Source: Pseudomonadota bacterium (GTDB taxonomy: Bacteria > Pseudomonadota > Gammaproteobacteria > Xanthomonadales > Xanthomonadaceae). Taken from it: a DNA stretch of 6,034 nucleotides. The stretch lies in the NCBI GenBank assembly GCA_023423235.1, contig JAFAFY010000277.1, positions 1 to 6,034 on the forward strand. Direction: 5' to 3'. A program made the translations under genes and the position numbers. Shown here piece by piece: positions 1 to 5,435 of the stretch. The notes under the pieces were generated by a model, which was not told where the DNA came from, made no database searches, and was given only the letters and a program-made list of their open reading frames with translations. How positions within the stretch are numbered: the first letter of the stretch is position 1; every line of letters starts with the position of its first letter.

Positions 1-250
1 CCGCATCGTTGAAGCGGAAGGCTTCGACCAGGTCGTCGAGGCCCTGCTGGCCGACTTCGATGTTGAACAGCACGTAGTGGGCCTTGACCAGATTGTCGAT
101 CGGATAGGCCAGCTGGCGGCGGCCCCAATCCTCGAGACGGTGGATCTTGCCGTCGGCACCTTCGATCAGCGACTTGTAGCGCTCGATCATCGCGGGCACC
201 TGCTCGCTCTGGTCGGGATGGACCAGGAATACGACTTCGTAATGACGCAT
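1..250 (-). CDS. rpsF: 30S ribosomal protein S6, N-terminal 83 codons (3' end outside window)
   Basis: S6 is a primary component of the 30S subunit platform, where it binds 16S rRNA as a heterodimer with S18. Read on the minus strand from the ATG at 250-248, the protein begins MRHYEVVFLVHPDQSEQVPA and continues to ...VEAFRFNDA at the window edge. Visible family features are the N-terminal RHYE strand, the central block DWGRRQLAYPI at about residues 41-51, KAHYVLFNIE at about 57-66 and the FRFNDA segment at about 78-83. Full-length bacterial S6 is usually about 95-150 residues, so the C-terminal part lies to the left of the window. The start is fixed by an AAGGAAA Shine-Dalgarno just upstream and by homology of the first residues. 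In most bacteria rpsF heads an operon with rpsR and rplI, and here those genes would lie off the left edge. The sequence resembles Xanthomonadaceae S6. The only oddity is truncation by the window. Confidence 0.96.
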   Translation of the reverse strand, partial: MRHYEVVFLVHPDQSEQVPAMIERYKSLIEGADGKIHRLEDWGRRQLAYPIDNLVKAHYVLFNIEVGQQGLDDLVEAFRFNDA

Positions 251-255
251 GATGG

Positions 256-262
256 TTTCCTT
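256..262 (-). promoter_or_regulatory. Shine-Dalgarno of rpsF
   Basis: The minus-strand sequence AAGGAAA lies just upstream of the rpsF ATG, with seven bases between the AAGGA core and the start codon. This is near-ideal spacing and supports the chosen start. Confidence 0.8.
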
Positions 263-276
263 GCGGATATCGACCG

Positions 277-332
277 CGCCGCGATGCGGCGTGGCCCGGA
301 TAGCCCCCCGGCATCGGTCGATGCGGTGGGGC
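277..332 (-). promoter_or_regulatory. Structured 5' leader of rpsF (two hairpins), possible S6:S18 autoregulatory element
   Basis: On the rpsF-sense strand two hairpins precede the Shine-Dalgarno. The first (332 down to 303) has an inner stem GCATC/GATGC around a GACC loop. Its outer arm of C residues pairs with six G residues and is closed by a G-C pair, with one bulged A on the 5' side and one bulged C on the 3' side. The second (291 down to 277) is CGCCGC-ATC-GCGGCG and ends 14 bases before the AAGGAAA. Leaders of rpsF in many bacteria carry a hairpin with a CCG-containing bulge that binds the S6:S18 complex and represses translation. The first hairpin has a CCG at the bulge on its 3' side, which would fit. 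The hairpins are seen directly; the regulatory role is inferred. Confidence 0.4.
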
Positions 333-370
333 AAGGGACTCCCCGCGCGCCAAGCGCAAGGGAGCCGGGC

Positions 371-399
371 ATTGTCCCAGCTCCCGCCGTCACCTGCAA
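371..399 (-). promoter_or_regulatory. Weak candidate sigma-70 promoter for rpsF
   Basis: On the minus strand TTGCAG (399-394) is separated by exactly 17 bases from GACAAT (376-371). The matches to TTGACA and TATAAT are only 3/6 and 4/6, but this is the most promoter-like pair I found in this GC-rich interval. Initiation a few bases downstream would give a leader of roughly 110 bases containing both hairpins at 277-332. The call is an inference from consensus matching. Confidence 0.3.
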
Positions 400-419
400 G
401 CCGCACGGCCCGGCCGCTG

Positions 420-482
420 CCTGCGCGGGCCCGGGGCCGCGCAGGTGCGACATTCGGTCGCAGTCTCGGAATCTCGCGAGAC
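420..482. repeat. Three exactly abutting inverted repeats
   Basis: Three perfect inverted repeats follow one another with no base between them. The first spans 420-445, with 9-bp arms (420-428 pairing with 437-445) and an 8-base loop. The second spans 446-462, TGCGAC-ATTCG-GTCGCA, with 6-bp arms and a 5-base loop. The third spans 463-482, GTCTCG...CGAGAC, with 6-bp arms and an 8-base loop. The third also contains the 10-base perfect palindrome TCTCGCGAGA (472-481), which could be an alternative fold or a protein-binding site. In all, 42 of 63 bases can pair. No T tract follows on either strand. The cluster lies upstream of the candidate rpsF promoter, so it may belong to the MFS 3' untranslated region, a longer rpsF leader, or an unannotated small RNA. 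Its function is unknown. Confidence 0.45.
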
Positions 483-498
483 ATGTTTGAATGATGCG

Positions 499-516
499 TG
501 GCGCCCGAGGGCGCCA
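499..516 (-). terminator. Terminator-like hairpin downstream of the MFS gene (no T tract)
   Basis: TGGCGCC (499-505) and GGCGCCA (510-516) form a perfect 7-bp stem around a CGAG loop (CTCG on the minus strand). It lies about 147 bases past the MFS stop codon in the direction of transcription and before the predicted rpsF promoter. A U-rich tail is missing, so it is at best a weak or factor-assisted terminator, or an end-protecting hairpin. The inverted repeat is seen directly; termination is inferred. Confidence 0.35.
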
Positions 517-662
517 ACCCACGCTCGCGCCGCCGCACCGCCCTTGCCGGCGGCGTCAGCGGCGCATGTCGCCCCAGCCCCGACCGGCCGCCAGGAATCC
601 GCCTCGCCGTGCAGCCCTACCCGCCATCGATGCCCCGTGCTGTTGCGCGCGCCCTGCGCGGC

Positions 663-1985
663 TCAGTTGACGGTCTCGAGCGTGCGGCTGAAGGCCAGTG
701 CGACCAGCGTGACCACCGCGCCCGACAGCAGGTAGTAGCCGACATAGGCCAGGCCGAAGTTGCTGCACAACCACAACGCCACCAGCGGTGCGAAGCCCGC
801 GCCCAGCAGCCAGGCGATGTCGGAAGTGACCGCCGCACCGGTATAACGATAGATCCGCTCGAAGCGCGAGGCGATCGCGTTGCTGGCCTGCCCCAGCGAC
901 AGGCCCAGCAGGGCGAAGCCGATGACCACATAGGCGGTGCGTCCGCCAGTGGTGTCGCTGCCCAGCAGCGGCGCGGCAAAGAAGCTGAAGACCGCGATCA
1001 ACACCGCCGCGATCGCCAGCTGACCGCGACGGCCGATGCGGTCGGCCAGGATGCCCGAGAGCAGGATGCCCAGGCCGCCGACGATCGCGCCGAGGAACAG
1101 GCTGCCCAGGTACTCGGACGGGGCATGGTCGGTGAACAGCCTGGCCCAGCTCAGCGGGAAGATCGTCACCAGGTGGAACATGGCGTAGCTGGCCAGCGGG
1201 ATCAGCGCGCCGACGAACACCTGCCGCGGATGGGTGCGGATGGTCTCGGTGATCCGGCGCGGCTGCAGTTCGCGCTCCTTGAACAGGTACTGGAACTCGG
1301 GCGTGACCACCAGCCGCAGGCGCGCAAACAGGGCCACCACGTTCAGTGCCAGGGCCACGAAGAACGGGAACCGCCAGCCCCAGGCCAGAAAGTCCTCCGG
1401 GCTGAGCCACCGGGTGAACACCAGGAACAGGCCGCTGGCCAGCATGAAACCCAGTGCCGCGCCGATCTGCGGGACCATCGCGTACCAGCCGCGGCGGTTC
1501 GCCGGCGCGCTCAGCGACAGCAGCGACGGCAGGCCGTCCCAGGCGCCGCCCAGGCCAAGCCCCTGGCCGAAGCGGAACACCGCCAGCAGCACCGGCGCCA
1601 GCATGCCGACCTGGGCGTAGCTGGGCAGGAAGGCGATCGCCATCGTCGAGCCACACAACAGGAACAGCGCGCCGATCAGTTTGGCCGCGCGGCTGAAGTT
1701 GCGGTCGACCGCCATGAAGATGATCGAACCGATCGGGCGCGCGATGAAGGCCAGCGAGAAGATCGCGAAGGACTTGAGCGTCGCCTCCACCGGATCGGCA
1801 TCGGGAAAGAACAGGTACGGGAACACCAGTACCGACGCGATGCCATAGACGAAGAAGTCGAAGAACTCCGACGTCCGCCCCATCACCACCGGGAACGCGA
1901 TGCGGCCGGGCGAGACCTCGAGGTCGTCGTCGTTTTCCGGCGCCTCGTCCAGCCCGGTCATGGCTTGCTGTGCGGTTTCGCTCAT
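663..1985 (-). CDS. MFS transporter, metabolite:H+ symporter (ProP/ShiA/KgtP-like) type
   Basis: This is a 440-residue inner-membrane carrier of the major facilitator superfamily with about 12 predicted hydrophobic segments. Such proteins usually import organic acids or compatible solutes with protons, but the substrate cannot be assigned here. Family signs are the TM1 segment RTSEFFDFFVYG (about 37-48), comparable to the E-(W/F)-(Y/F)-D-F-F-x-Y-G of this subfamily; ARPIGSIIF (82-90); the RFGQGLGLGG loop (138-147); and a clear MFS motif A, GILADRIGRR (311-320), between TM8 and TM9. The first motif A copy (about 86-100) is degenerate. The GGExGG seen after RxxQG in many relatives is GGAWDG here (146-151). 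I chose the ATG at 1985, not the upstream ATG at 2099, because GGAGAGAG lies seven bases before it. The extra 38 residues would also be un-transporter-like and extend across the divergent promoter. It is transcribed away from cyoA. Confidence 0.88.
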   Translation of the reverse strand: MSETAQQAMTGLDEAPENDDDLEVSPGRIAFPVVMGRTSEFFDFFVYGIASVLVFPYLFFPDADPVEATLKSFAIFSLAFIARPIGSIIFMAVDRNFSRAAKLIGALFLLCGSTMAIAFLPSYAQVGMLAPVLLAVFRFGQGLGLGGAWDGLPSLLSLSAPANRRGWYAMVPQIGAALGFMLASGLFLVFTRWLSPEDFLAWGWRFPFFVALALNVVALFARLRLVVTPEFQYLFKERELQPRRITETIRTHPRQVFVGALIPLASYAMFHLVTIFPLSWARLFTDHAPSEYLGSLFLGAIVGGLGILLSGILADRIGRRGQLAIAAVLIAVFSFFAAPLLGSDTTGGRTAYVVIGFALLGLSLGQASNAIASRFERIYRYTGAAVTSDIAWLLGAGFAPLVALWLCSNFGLAYVGYYLLSGAVVTLVALAFSRTLETVN

Positions 1986-1992
1986 CTGCGCG

Positions 1993-2000
1993 CTCTCTCC
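1993..2000 (-). promoter_or_regulatory. Shine-Dalgarno of the MFS gene
   Basis: The minus-strand sequence GGAGAGAG ends seven bases before the ATG at 1985. It decides the start in favour of 1985 over the in-frame ATG at 2099. Confidence 0.75.
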
Positions 2001-2016
2001 GGTGTCGGTTGGTGGG

Positions 2017-2047
2017 ATAATGCACCGCATTGTGAACCCGAAACGGG
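2017..2047. promoter_or_regulatory. Two adjacent operator-like inverted repeats
   Basis: AATGC-ACC-GCATT (2019-2031) is a 5-bp-arm inverted repeat, extendable to 2017-2033 with one mismatch. Three bases later comes CCCG-AAA-CGGG (2037-2047). Both lie in the A/T-richest part of the divergent region and overlap the possible -10 of the MFS gene and the -35 of cyoA, where a regulator could act on both genes. The repeats are seen directly. The operator role is inferred, and short repeats like these can occur by chance. Confidence 0.3.
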
Positions 2048-2161
2048 CCGGGCAATCAAGCCGCGCAGCAGCATCGCGCCGCACAAGCCCCGACCCCACT
2101 GTGCCGCCGGTCCTGTGGACCTTCCGTCAATCCGTTTTCCTCTCCGCTGTCGATCCCGTCA

Positions 2162-3361
2162 ATGAAATCCATCCTCCGTGCCTTCGCGCTGCTTTCGGTC
2201 GCCCTGCTGTTGTCGGGCTGCGACTGGGTCGTCATGCGGCCTTCCGGCGATATCGCCATCCAGCAGCGCGACCTGATCGTCGTCTCGACCGTGCTGATGC
2301 TGCTGATCATCGTGCCGGTGATCTTCCTGACGTTCTTCTTCGCCTGGAAGTACCGCGCCTCCAACCGCGACGCCGAGTACCTGCCCGACTGGCACCACTC
2401 CACCCGCCTGGAGCTGGTGATCTGGCTGGCGCCGCTGGCGATCATCATCGTGCTGGGCACGATCACCTGGATCACCACCCACAAGCTCGATCCCTACCGT
2501 CCGCTGGACCGCATCGACGCCACCCGCCCGGTGCCCGAGGGCACGGAGCCGCTGGTGGTCGAAGTGGTGGCGCTGGACTGGAAGTGGATGTTCCTCTACC
2601 CGGAACAGGGCATCGCCACGATCAACGAACTGGCCGCGCCGGTCGACCGCCCGATCGAGTTCAAGATCACCTCCGCATCGATGATGAACTCGTTTTTCAT
2701 CCCGGCGCTGGCCGGCCAGATCTACGCCATGGCCGGCATGGAGACCAAGCTGCACGCGGTCATCAACAAGGAAGGGGTCTACAAGGGTTTCTCCGCCAAC
2801 TACAGCGGTGACGGCTTCTCGCACATGCGCTTCGACTTCCATGGCATGAGCGAGCAGGATTTCGAGGCCTGGGTCGCCAAGGTGCGCCAGGGCGAGGCGC
2901 TGGACCGCGAGGGCTACCTCGAGATCGAGAAGCCGTCCGAGCGCGAGCCGGTGCGCCACTTCGGTAGCGTCGACGCCGACCTCTACGACGCCATCCTCAA
3001 CATGTGCGTCGCGCCGGGCGCGATGTGCATCCACGAGATGATGCACATCGACATGGCCGGCGGCGGCGGCATCGACAGCCGCGACAACCTGGCCCGCCTG
3101 CGTTACGACAACCGTCACGCCGACGAGCCGATCGAGGCCCCGGGCGCGACCTTCCCCGACAGCGGCCGCGACGCCCGCGAAAGCGGCGAGCCGCAGGGCC
3201 ACCAGCCGCGTGCCACCGAGCCGGGCGCGCCCGCGCCGCAGCCAGAGCCGAGCAACGACGTCGACGAGGAAGGCGCAAGTCCGCGTACTCCCGACCAGGC
3301 GCCGACGACGCAGGGCGCGCCTGCGGAGCCGGACACCGGCAGCGGCCCGCAAGGCCGCTGA
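2162..3361 (+). CDS. cyoA: Cytochrome bo3 ubiquinol oxidase subunit II, with long C-terminal tail
   Basis: Subunit II of the proton-pumping quinol oxidase, a 399-residue membrane-anchored lipoprotein with a periplasmic cupredoxin domain that packs against CyoB. The signal peptide ends in the lipobox LLSGC, predicting lipidation at Cys20. Two membrane helices follow (about 38-62 and 84-106), then the cupredoxin domain (about 130-245) with DWKWMFLYPEQGIAT (139-153) and MNSFFIPALAGQIYAM (175-190). The CuA cysteine/histidine site of cytochrome c oxidases is absent: that region reads SANYSGDGFSHMRF, as in quinol oxidases. A COX-arm-like region runs to about 300 (MCVAPGAMCIHEMM at 281-294). Residues from about 322 to 399 form a low-complexity tail rich in P, G, E, D, A and Q. 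With it the protein is about 84 residues longer than the 315-residue E. coli protein. The lipobox supports the start at 2162, although no good Shine-Dalgarno precedes it. First gene of the operon, 60 bases before cyoB. Confidence 0.96.
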   Translation: MKSILRAFALLSVALLLSGCDWVVMRPSGDIAIQQRDLIVVSTVLMLLIIVPVIFLTFFFAWKYRASNRDAEYLPDWHHSTRLELVIWLAPLAIIIVLGTITWITTHKLDPYRPLDRIDATRPVPEGTEPLVVEVVALDWKWMFLYPEQGIATINELAAPVDRPIEFKITSASMMNSFFIPALAGQIYAMAGMETKLHAVINKEGVYKGFSANYSGDGFSHMRFDFHGMSEQDFEAWVAKVRQGEALDREGYLEIEKPSEREPVRHFGSVDADLYDAILNMCVAPGAMCIHEMMHIDMAGGGGIDSRDNLARLRYDNRHADEPIEAPGATFPDSGRDARESGEPQGHQPRATEPGAPAPQPEPSNDVDEEGASPRTPDQAPTTQGAPAEPDTGSGPQGR

Positions 3362-3375
3362 CCGCAAGGCCGCTG
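3340..3375 (+). repeat. Tandem 15-base duplication and hairpin across the cyoA stop codon
   Basis: CCGCAAGGCCGCTG occurs at 3347-3360 and again at 3362-3375, giving a tandem 15-base unit. The first copy ends in the cyoA stop TGA; the equivalent codon in the second copy is TGC. The first copy also completes a perfect 8-bp hairpin, CAGCGGCC (3340-3347) with GGCCGCTG (3353-3360) around a CGCAA loop, so the stop codon begins inside the stem. The second copy offers an alternative 3' arm at 3368-3375. No T tract follows, so this is not a classical terminator, and cyoB lies directly downstream. Confidence 0.6.
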
Positions 3376-3412
3376 CTCCACCGCACCGCCCCAACGAAAT
3401 CCAGTACCAGGC

Positions 3413-3417
3413 AGGAA
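3413..3417 (+). promoter_or_regulatory. Shine-Dalgarno of cyoB
   Basis: AGGAA lies four bases before the ATG at 3422, inside the 60-base cyoA-cyoB spacer. It supports independent initiation of cyoB at this codon. Confidence 0.65.
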
Positions 3418-3421
3418 CCCC

Positions 3422-5434
3422 ATGTCCGTATCCCAGGACCAGCTCAACTCACCGTGGCTCGGGCGGCTTTCGCTCGATGCCCTCCCCTTCCTCCACGACC
3501 CGATCGTCGCGGCGACCTTCGTCGGCGTGGTCCTTGGCGGCATCGCGCTGCTGGCGGTGATCACCAAGTACCGCCTGTGGGGGTACCTGTGGAAGGAATG
3601 GTTCACCAGCATCGACCACAAGAAGATCGGCATCATGTATTGCGTGCTCGCGATCGTGATGCTGCTGCGCGGCTTCTCCGACGCGGTGCTGATGCGCCTG
3701 CACCAGGCCATGGCCTCCGGCGGCGGCGAGGGCTACCTGCCGCCGCACCACTACGACCAGATCTTCACCGCGCACGGCGTGATCATGATCTTCTTCGTGG
3801 CCATGCCGCTGGTCACCGGCCTGATGAACTACGTCGTGCCGCTGCAGATCGGCGCACGCGACGTGGCGTTCCCGTTCCTCAACAACTTCAGCTTCTGGAT
3901 GACCACCGCCGGCGCGGTGCTGATCATGATCTCGCTGTTCGTCGGCGAGTTCGCGCGGACCGGCTGGCTGGCCTACCCGCCGCTGTCGGGCGCCGACTAC
4001 AGTCCAGGCGTGGGCATGGACTACTACCTGTGGGGGCTACAGGTCGCGGGCGTGGGCACAACGCTATCGGGCATCAACCTGATCGTGACCATCGTGAAGA
4101 TGCGGGCGCCGGGCATGGGCCTGATGCGCATGCCGATCTTCACCTGGACCTCGCTGTGCACCAACATCCTGATCGTGGCGACGTTCCCCATCCTCACCGC
4201 GACCCTCGCGCTGCTGACGATGGACCGTTACGTCGGCACCAACTTCTTCACGAACGATCTCGGCGGCAACCCGATGATGTACGTGAACCTGATCTGGATC
4301 TGGGGCCACCCGGAGGTCTACATCCTGGTGCTGCCGGCCTTCGGCATCTTCTCCGAGGTGGTGGCGACGTACTGCGGCAAGCGCCTGTTCGGCTACACCT
4401 CGATGGTCTACGCCACCGCGGTGATCACCATCCTGTCCTACATCGTGTGGCTGCACCACTTCTTCACGATGGGCTCGGGCGCCAGCGTCAACGCGTTCTT
4501 CGGCATCACCACGATGATCATCTCGATCCCGACGGGCGCGAAGATCTTCAACTGGCTGTTCACCATGTACAAGGGCCGGGTGCGCTTCGACGTGCCCATG
4601 CTGTGGACGATCGGTTTCATGTTCACCTTCGTCATCGGTGGCATGACCGGCGTGCTGCTGGCGGTGCCGCCGGCCGACTTCGTGCTGCACAACAGCCTCT
4701 TCCTGGTCGCCCACTTCCATAACACCATCATCGGCGGCGTGGTCTTCGGCCTGTTCGCCGGCATGGTGTACTGGTTCCCGAAGGCGTTCGGCTTCAAGCT
4801 CAACGAGTTCTGGGGCAAGGTCTCGTTCTGGTGCTGGCTGTCGGGCTTCTGGCTGGCCTTCACCCCGCTCTACATCATGGGCCTGATGGGCGTGACCCGG
4901 CGCCTGAGCCAGTTCGAGGACACCTCGCTGCACTGGTTCTTCGTTGTCGCCGCGATCGGCGCGGCGCTGGTCGCCTGCGGCATCGCCGCGTTCGTCTGGT
5001 CGATCATCGTCAGCATCCGCGACCGCAAGGCGCTGCGCGACGCCACCGGCGATCCGTGGAATGGCCACACCCTGGAGTGGGCCACCTCCTCGCCGCCGCC
5101 GGCCTACAACTTCGCCTTCACCCCGGTGGTGCACGAGGTCGATGCCTGGACCGACATGAAGCGCCACGGCTACAAGCGGCCGCTGTCGGGCTTCGTGCCG
5201 ATCCACATGCCCAAGAACACCGGCGCCGGCGTGGTCCTCTCGGCGATCAGCGTGGCCTTGGCGTTCGGTCTGATCTGGCACATCTGGTGGCTGGCAGGGG
5301 TGTCGTTCATCGCCCTGATCGCCGCCTCGATCATCCACACCTTCAACTACGACCGCGACTACTACATCCCGGCCGCGGAAGTGAAGGACACCGAGGAACA
5401 ACGCACGCGCGAGCTCGCGCAGCAGGCGCTCTGA
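3422..5434 (+). CDS. cyoB: Cytochrome bo3 ubiquinol oxidase subunit I (catalytic heme-copper subunit)
   Basis: The catalytic, polytopic inner-membrane subunit. It takes electrons from ubiquinol through low-spin heme b to the heme o3-CuB centre, reduces O2 to water and pumps protons. The 670 residues compare with 663 in E. coli and align with an offset of +12. Visible residues: low-spin heme ligands His118 and His433; high-spin heme ligand His431; CuB ligands His296, His345 and His346; the Tyr300 that cross-links to His296 in WGHPEVY; D-channel Asp147, Asn136 and Asn154, and Glu298; K-channel Lys374; and quinol-site Arg83, Asp87, His110 and Gln113. All are conserved, so it should be active. 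TRRLSQF (492-498) and LEWATSSPPP (551-560) are also typical of quinol oxidase subunit I. The start is supported by AGGAA just upstream. The stop TGA is one base before the cyoC start. CyoB-type rather than cytochrome c oxidase CtaD, because CyoA lacks CuA and the quinol-site residues are present. Confidence 0.98.
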   Translation: MSVSQDQLNSPWLGRLSLDALPFLHDPIVAATFVGVVLGGIALLAVITKYRLWGYLWKEWFTSIDHKKIGIMYCVLAIVMLLRGFSDAVLMRLHQAMASGGGEGYLPPHHYDQIFTAHGVIMIFFVAMPLVTGLMNYVVPLQIGARDVAFPFLNNFSFWMTTAGAVLIMISLFVGEFARTGWLAYPPLSGADYSPGVGMDYYLWGLQVAGVGTTLSGINLIVTIVKMRAPGMGLMRMPIFTWTSLCTNILIVATFPILTATLALLTMDRYVGTNFFTNDLGGNPMMYVNLIWIWGHPEVYILVLPAFGIFSEVVATYCGKRLFGYTSMVYATAVITILSYIVWLHHFFTMGSGASVNAFFGITTMIISIPTGAKIFNWLFTMYKGRVRFDVPMLWTIGFMFTFVIGGMTGVLLAVPPADFVLHNSLFLVAHFHNTIIGGVVFGLFAGMVYWFPKAFGFKLNEFWGKVSFWCWLSGFWLAFTPLYIMGLMGVTRRLSQFEDTSLHWFFVVAAIGAALVACGIAAFVWSIIVSIRDRKALRDATGDPWNGHTLEWATSSPPPAYNFAFTPVVHEVDAWTDMKRHGYKRPLSGFVPIHMPKNTGAGVVLSAISVALAFGLIWHIWWLAGVSFIALIAASIIHTFNYDRDYYIPAAEVKDTEEQRTRELAQQAL

Positions 5435-5435
5435 C

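Larger units (their letters stand above)
251..662. other. 412-base non-coding interval between the MFS gene and rpsF
   Basis: I see no convincing gene here. The frames that stay open on either strand have compositions typical of chance open frames in GC-rich DNA, and none shows a recognisable protein motif. The interval holds the 3' flank of the MFS transporter gene, the promoter and leader of rpsF, and several inverted repeats listed separately (277-291, 303-332, 420-482, 499-516). A weaker 5-bp inverted repeat lies at 648-660, right after the MFS stop codon. Neither strand shows a hairpin followed by a run of T, so there is no classical intrinsic terminator. Confidence 0.7.
1986..2161. promoter_or_regulatory. 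Divergent promoter region between the MFS gene and cyoA
   Basis: These 176 bases separate two divergent genes and must hold both promoters. The most A/T-rich part is 2016-2036. On the minus strand CATTAT (2022-2017) is a possible -10 for the MFS gene. On the plus strand TTGTGA (2030-2035), 17 bases before CAATCA (2053-2058), is a weak possible cyoA promoter. No -35/-10 pair is strong, which suggests activator dependence or simple divergence from consensus. I see only an isolated ATCAA half-site (2055-2059) and no complete FNR/ANR-type TTGAT-N4-ATCAA box. The two small inverted repeats are described separately. Confidence 0.5.

Noticed and set aside
77..490. Plus-strand open frames opposite rpsF and in the 251-500 interval
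   Set aside because: The first part is antisense to rpsF and the rest is compositionally random. There is no Shine-Dalgarno and no known motif.
648..660. CGCGC-CCT-GCGCG as a terminator right after the MFS stop
   Set aside because: Only five base pairs, no T tract, and easily produced by chance in such GC-rich DNA.
2055..2059. FNR/ANR-type site (ATCAA) upstream of cyoA
   Set aside because: Only one half-site is present; there is no TTGAT at the required spacing.
1986..2099. A longer MFS protein starting at the ATG at 2099
   Set aside because: The extra 38 residues are not like transporter N-termini and would cover the divergent promoter. The ATG at 1985 has a well-spaced GGAGAGAG.
498..2165. 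A 555-codon plus-strand open frame antisense to the whole MFS gene and reaching cyoA
   Set aside because: Its translation is dominated by R, Q, A, E, H and D with no recognisable fold. It mirrors the real minus-strand transporter gene, as expected from strong G/C third-position bias.
2159..3394. A 411-codon minus-strand open frame antisense to cyoA
   Set aside because: A low-complexity R/V/A/L/D/H translation typical of antisense frames in GC-rich genes; cyoA itself is unambiguous.
3004..4722. A 572-codon plus-strand frame overlapping cyoA and cyoB
   Set aside because: An out-of-frame reading of the two oxidase genes with an Arg/Ala/Pro/His-rich product and no start signal.
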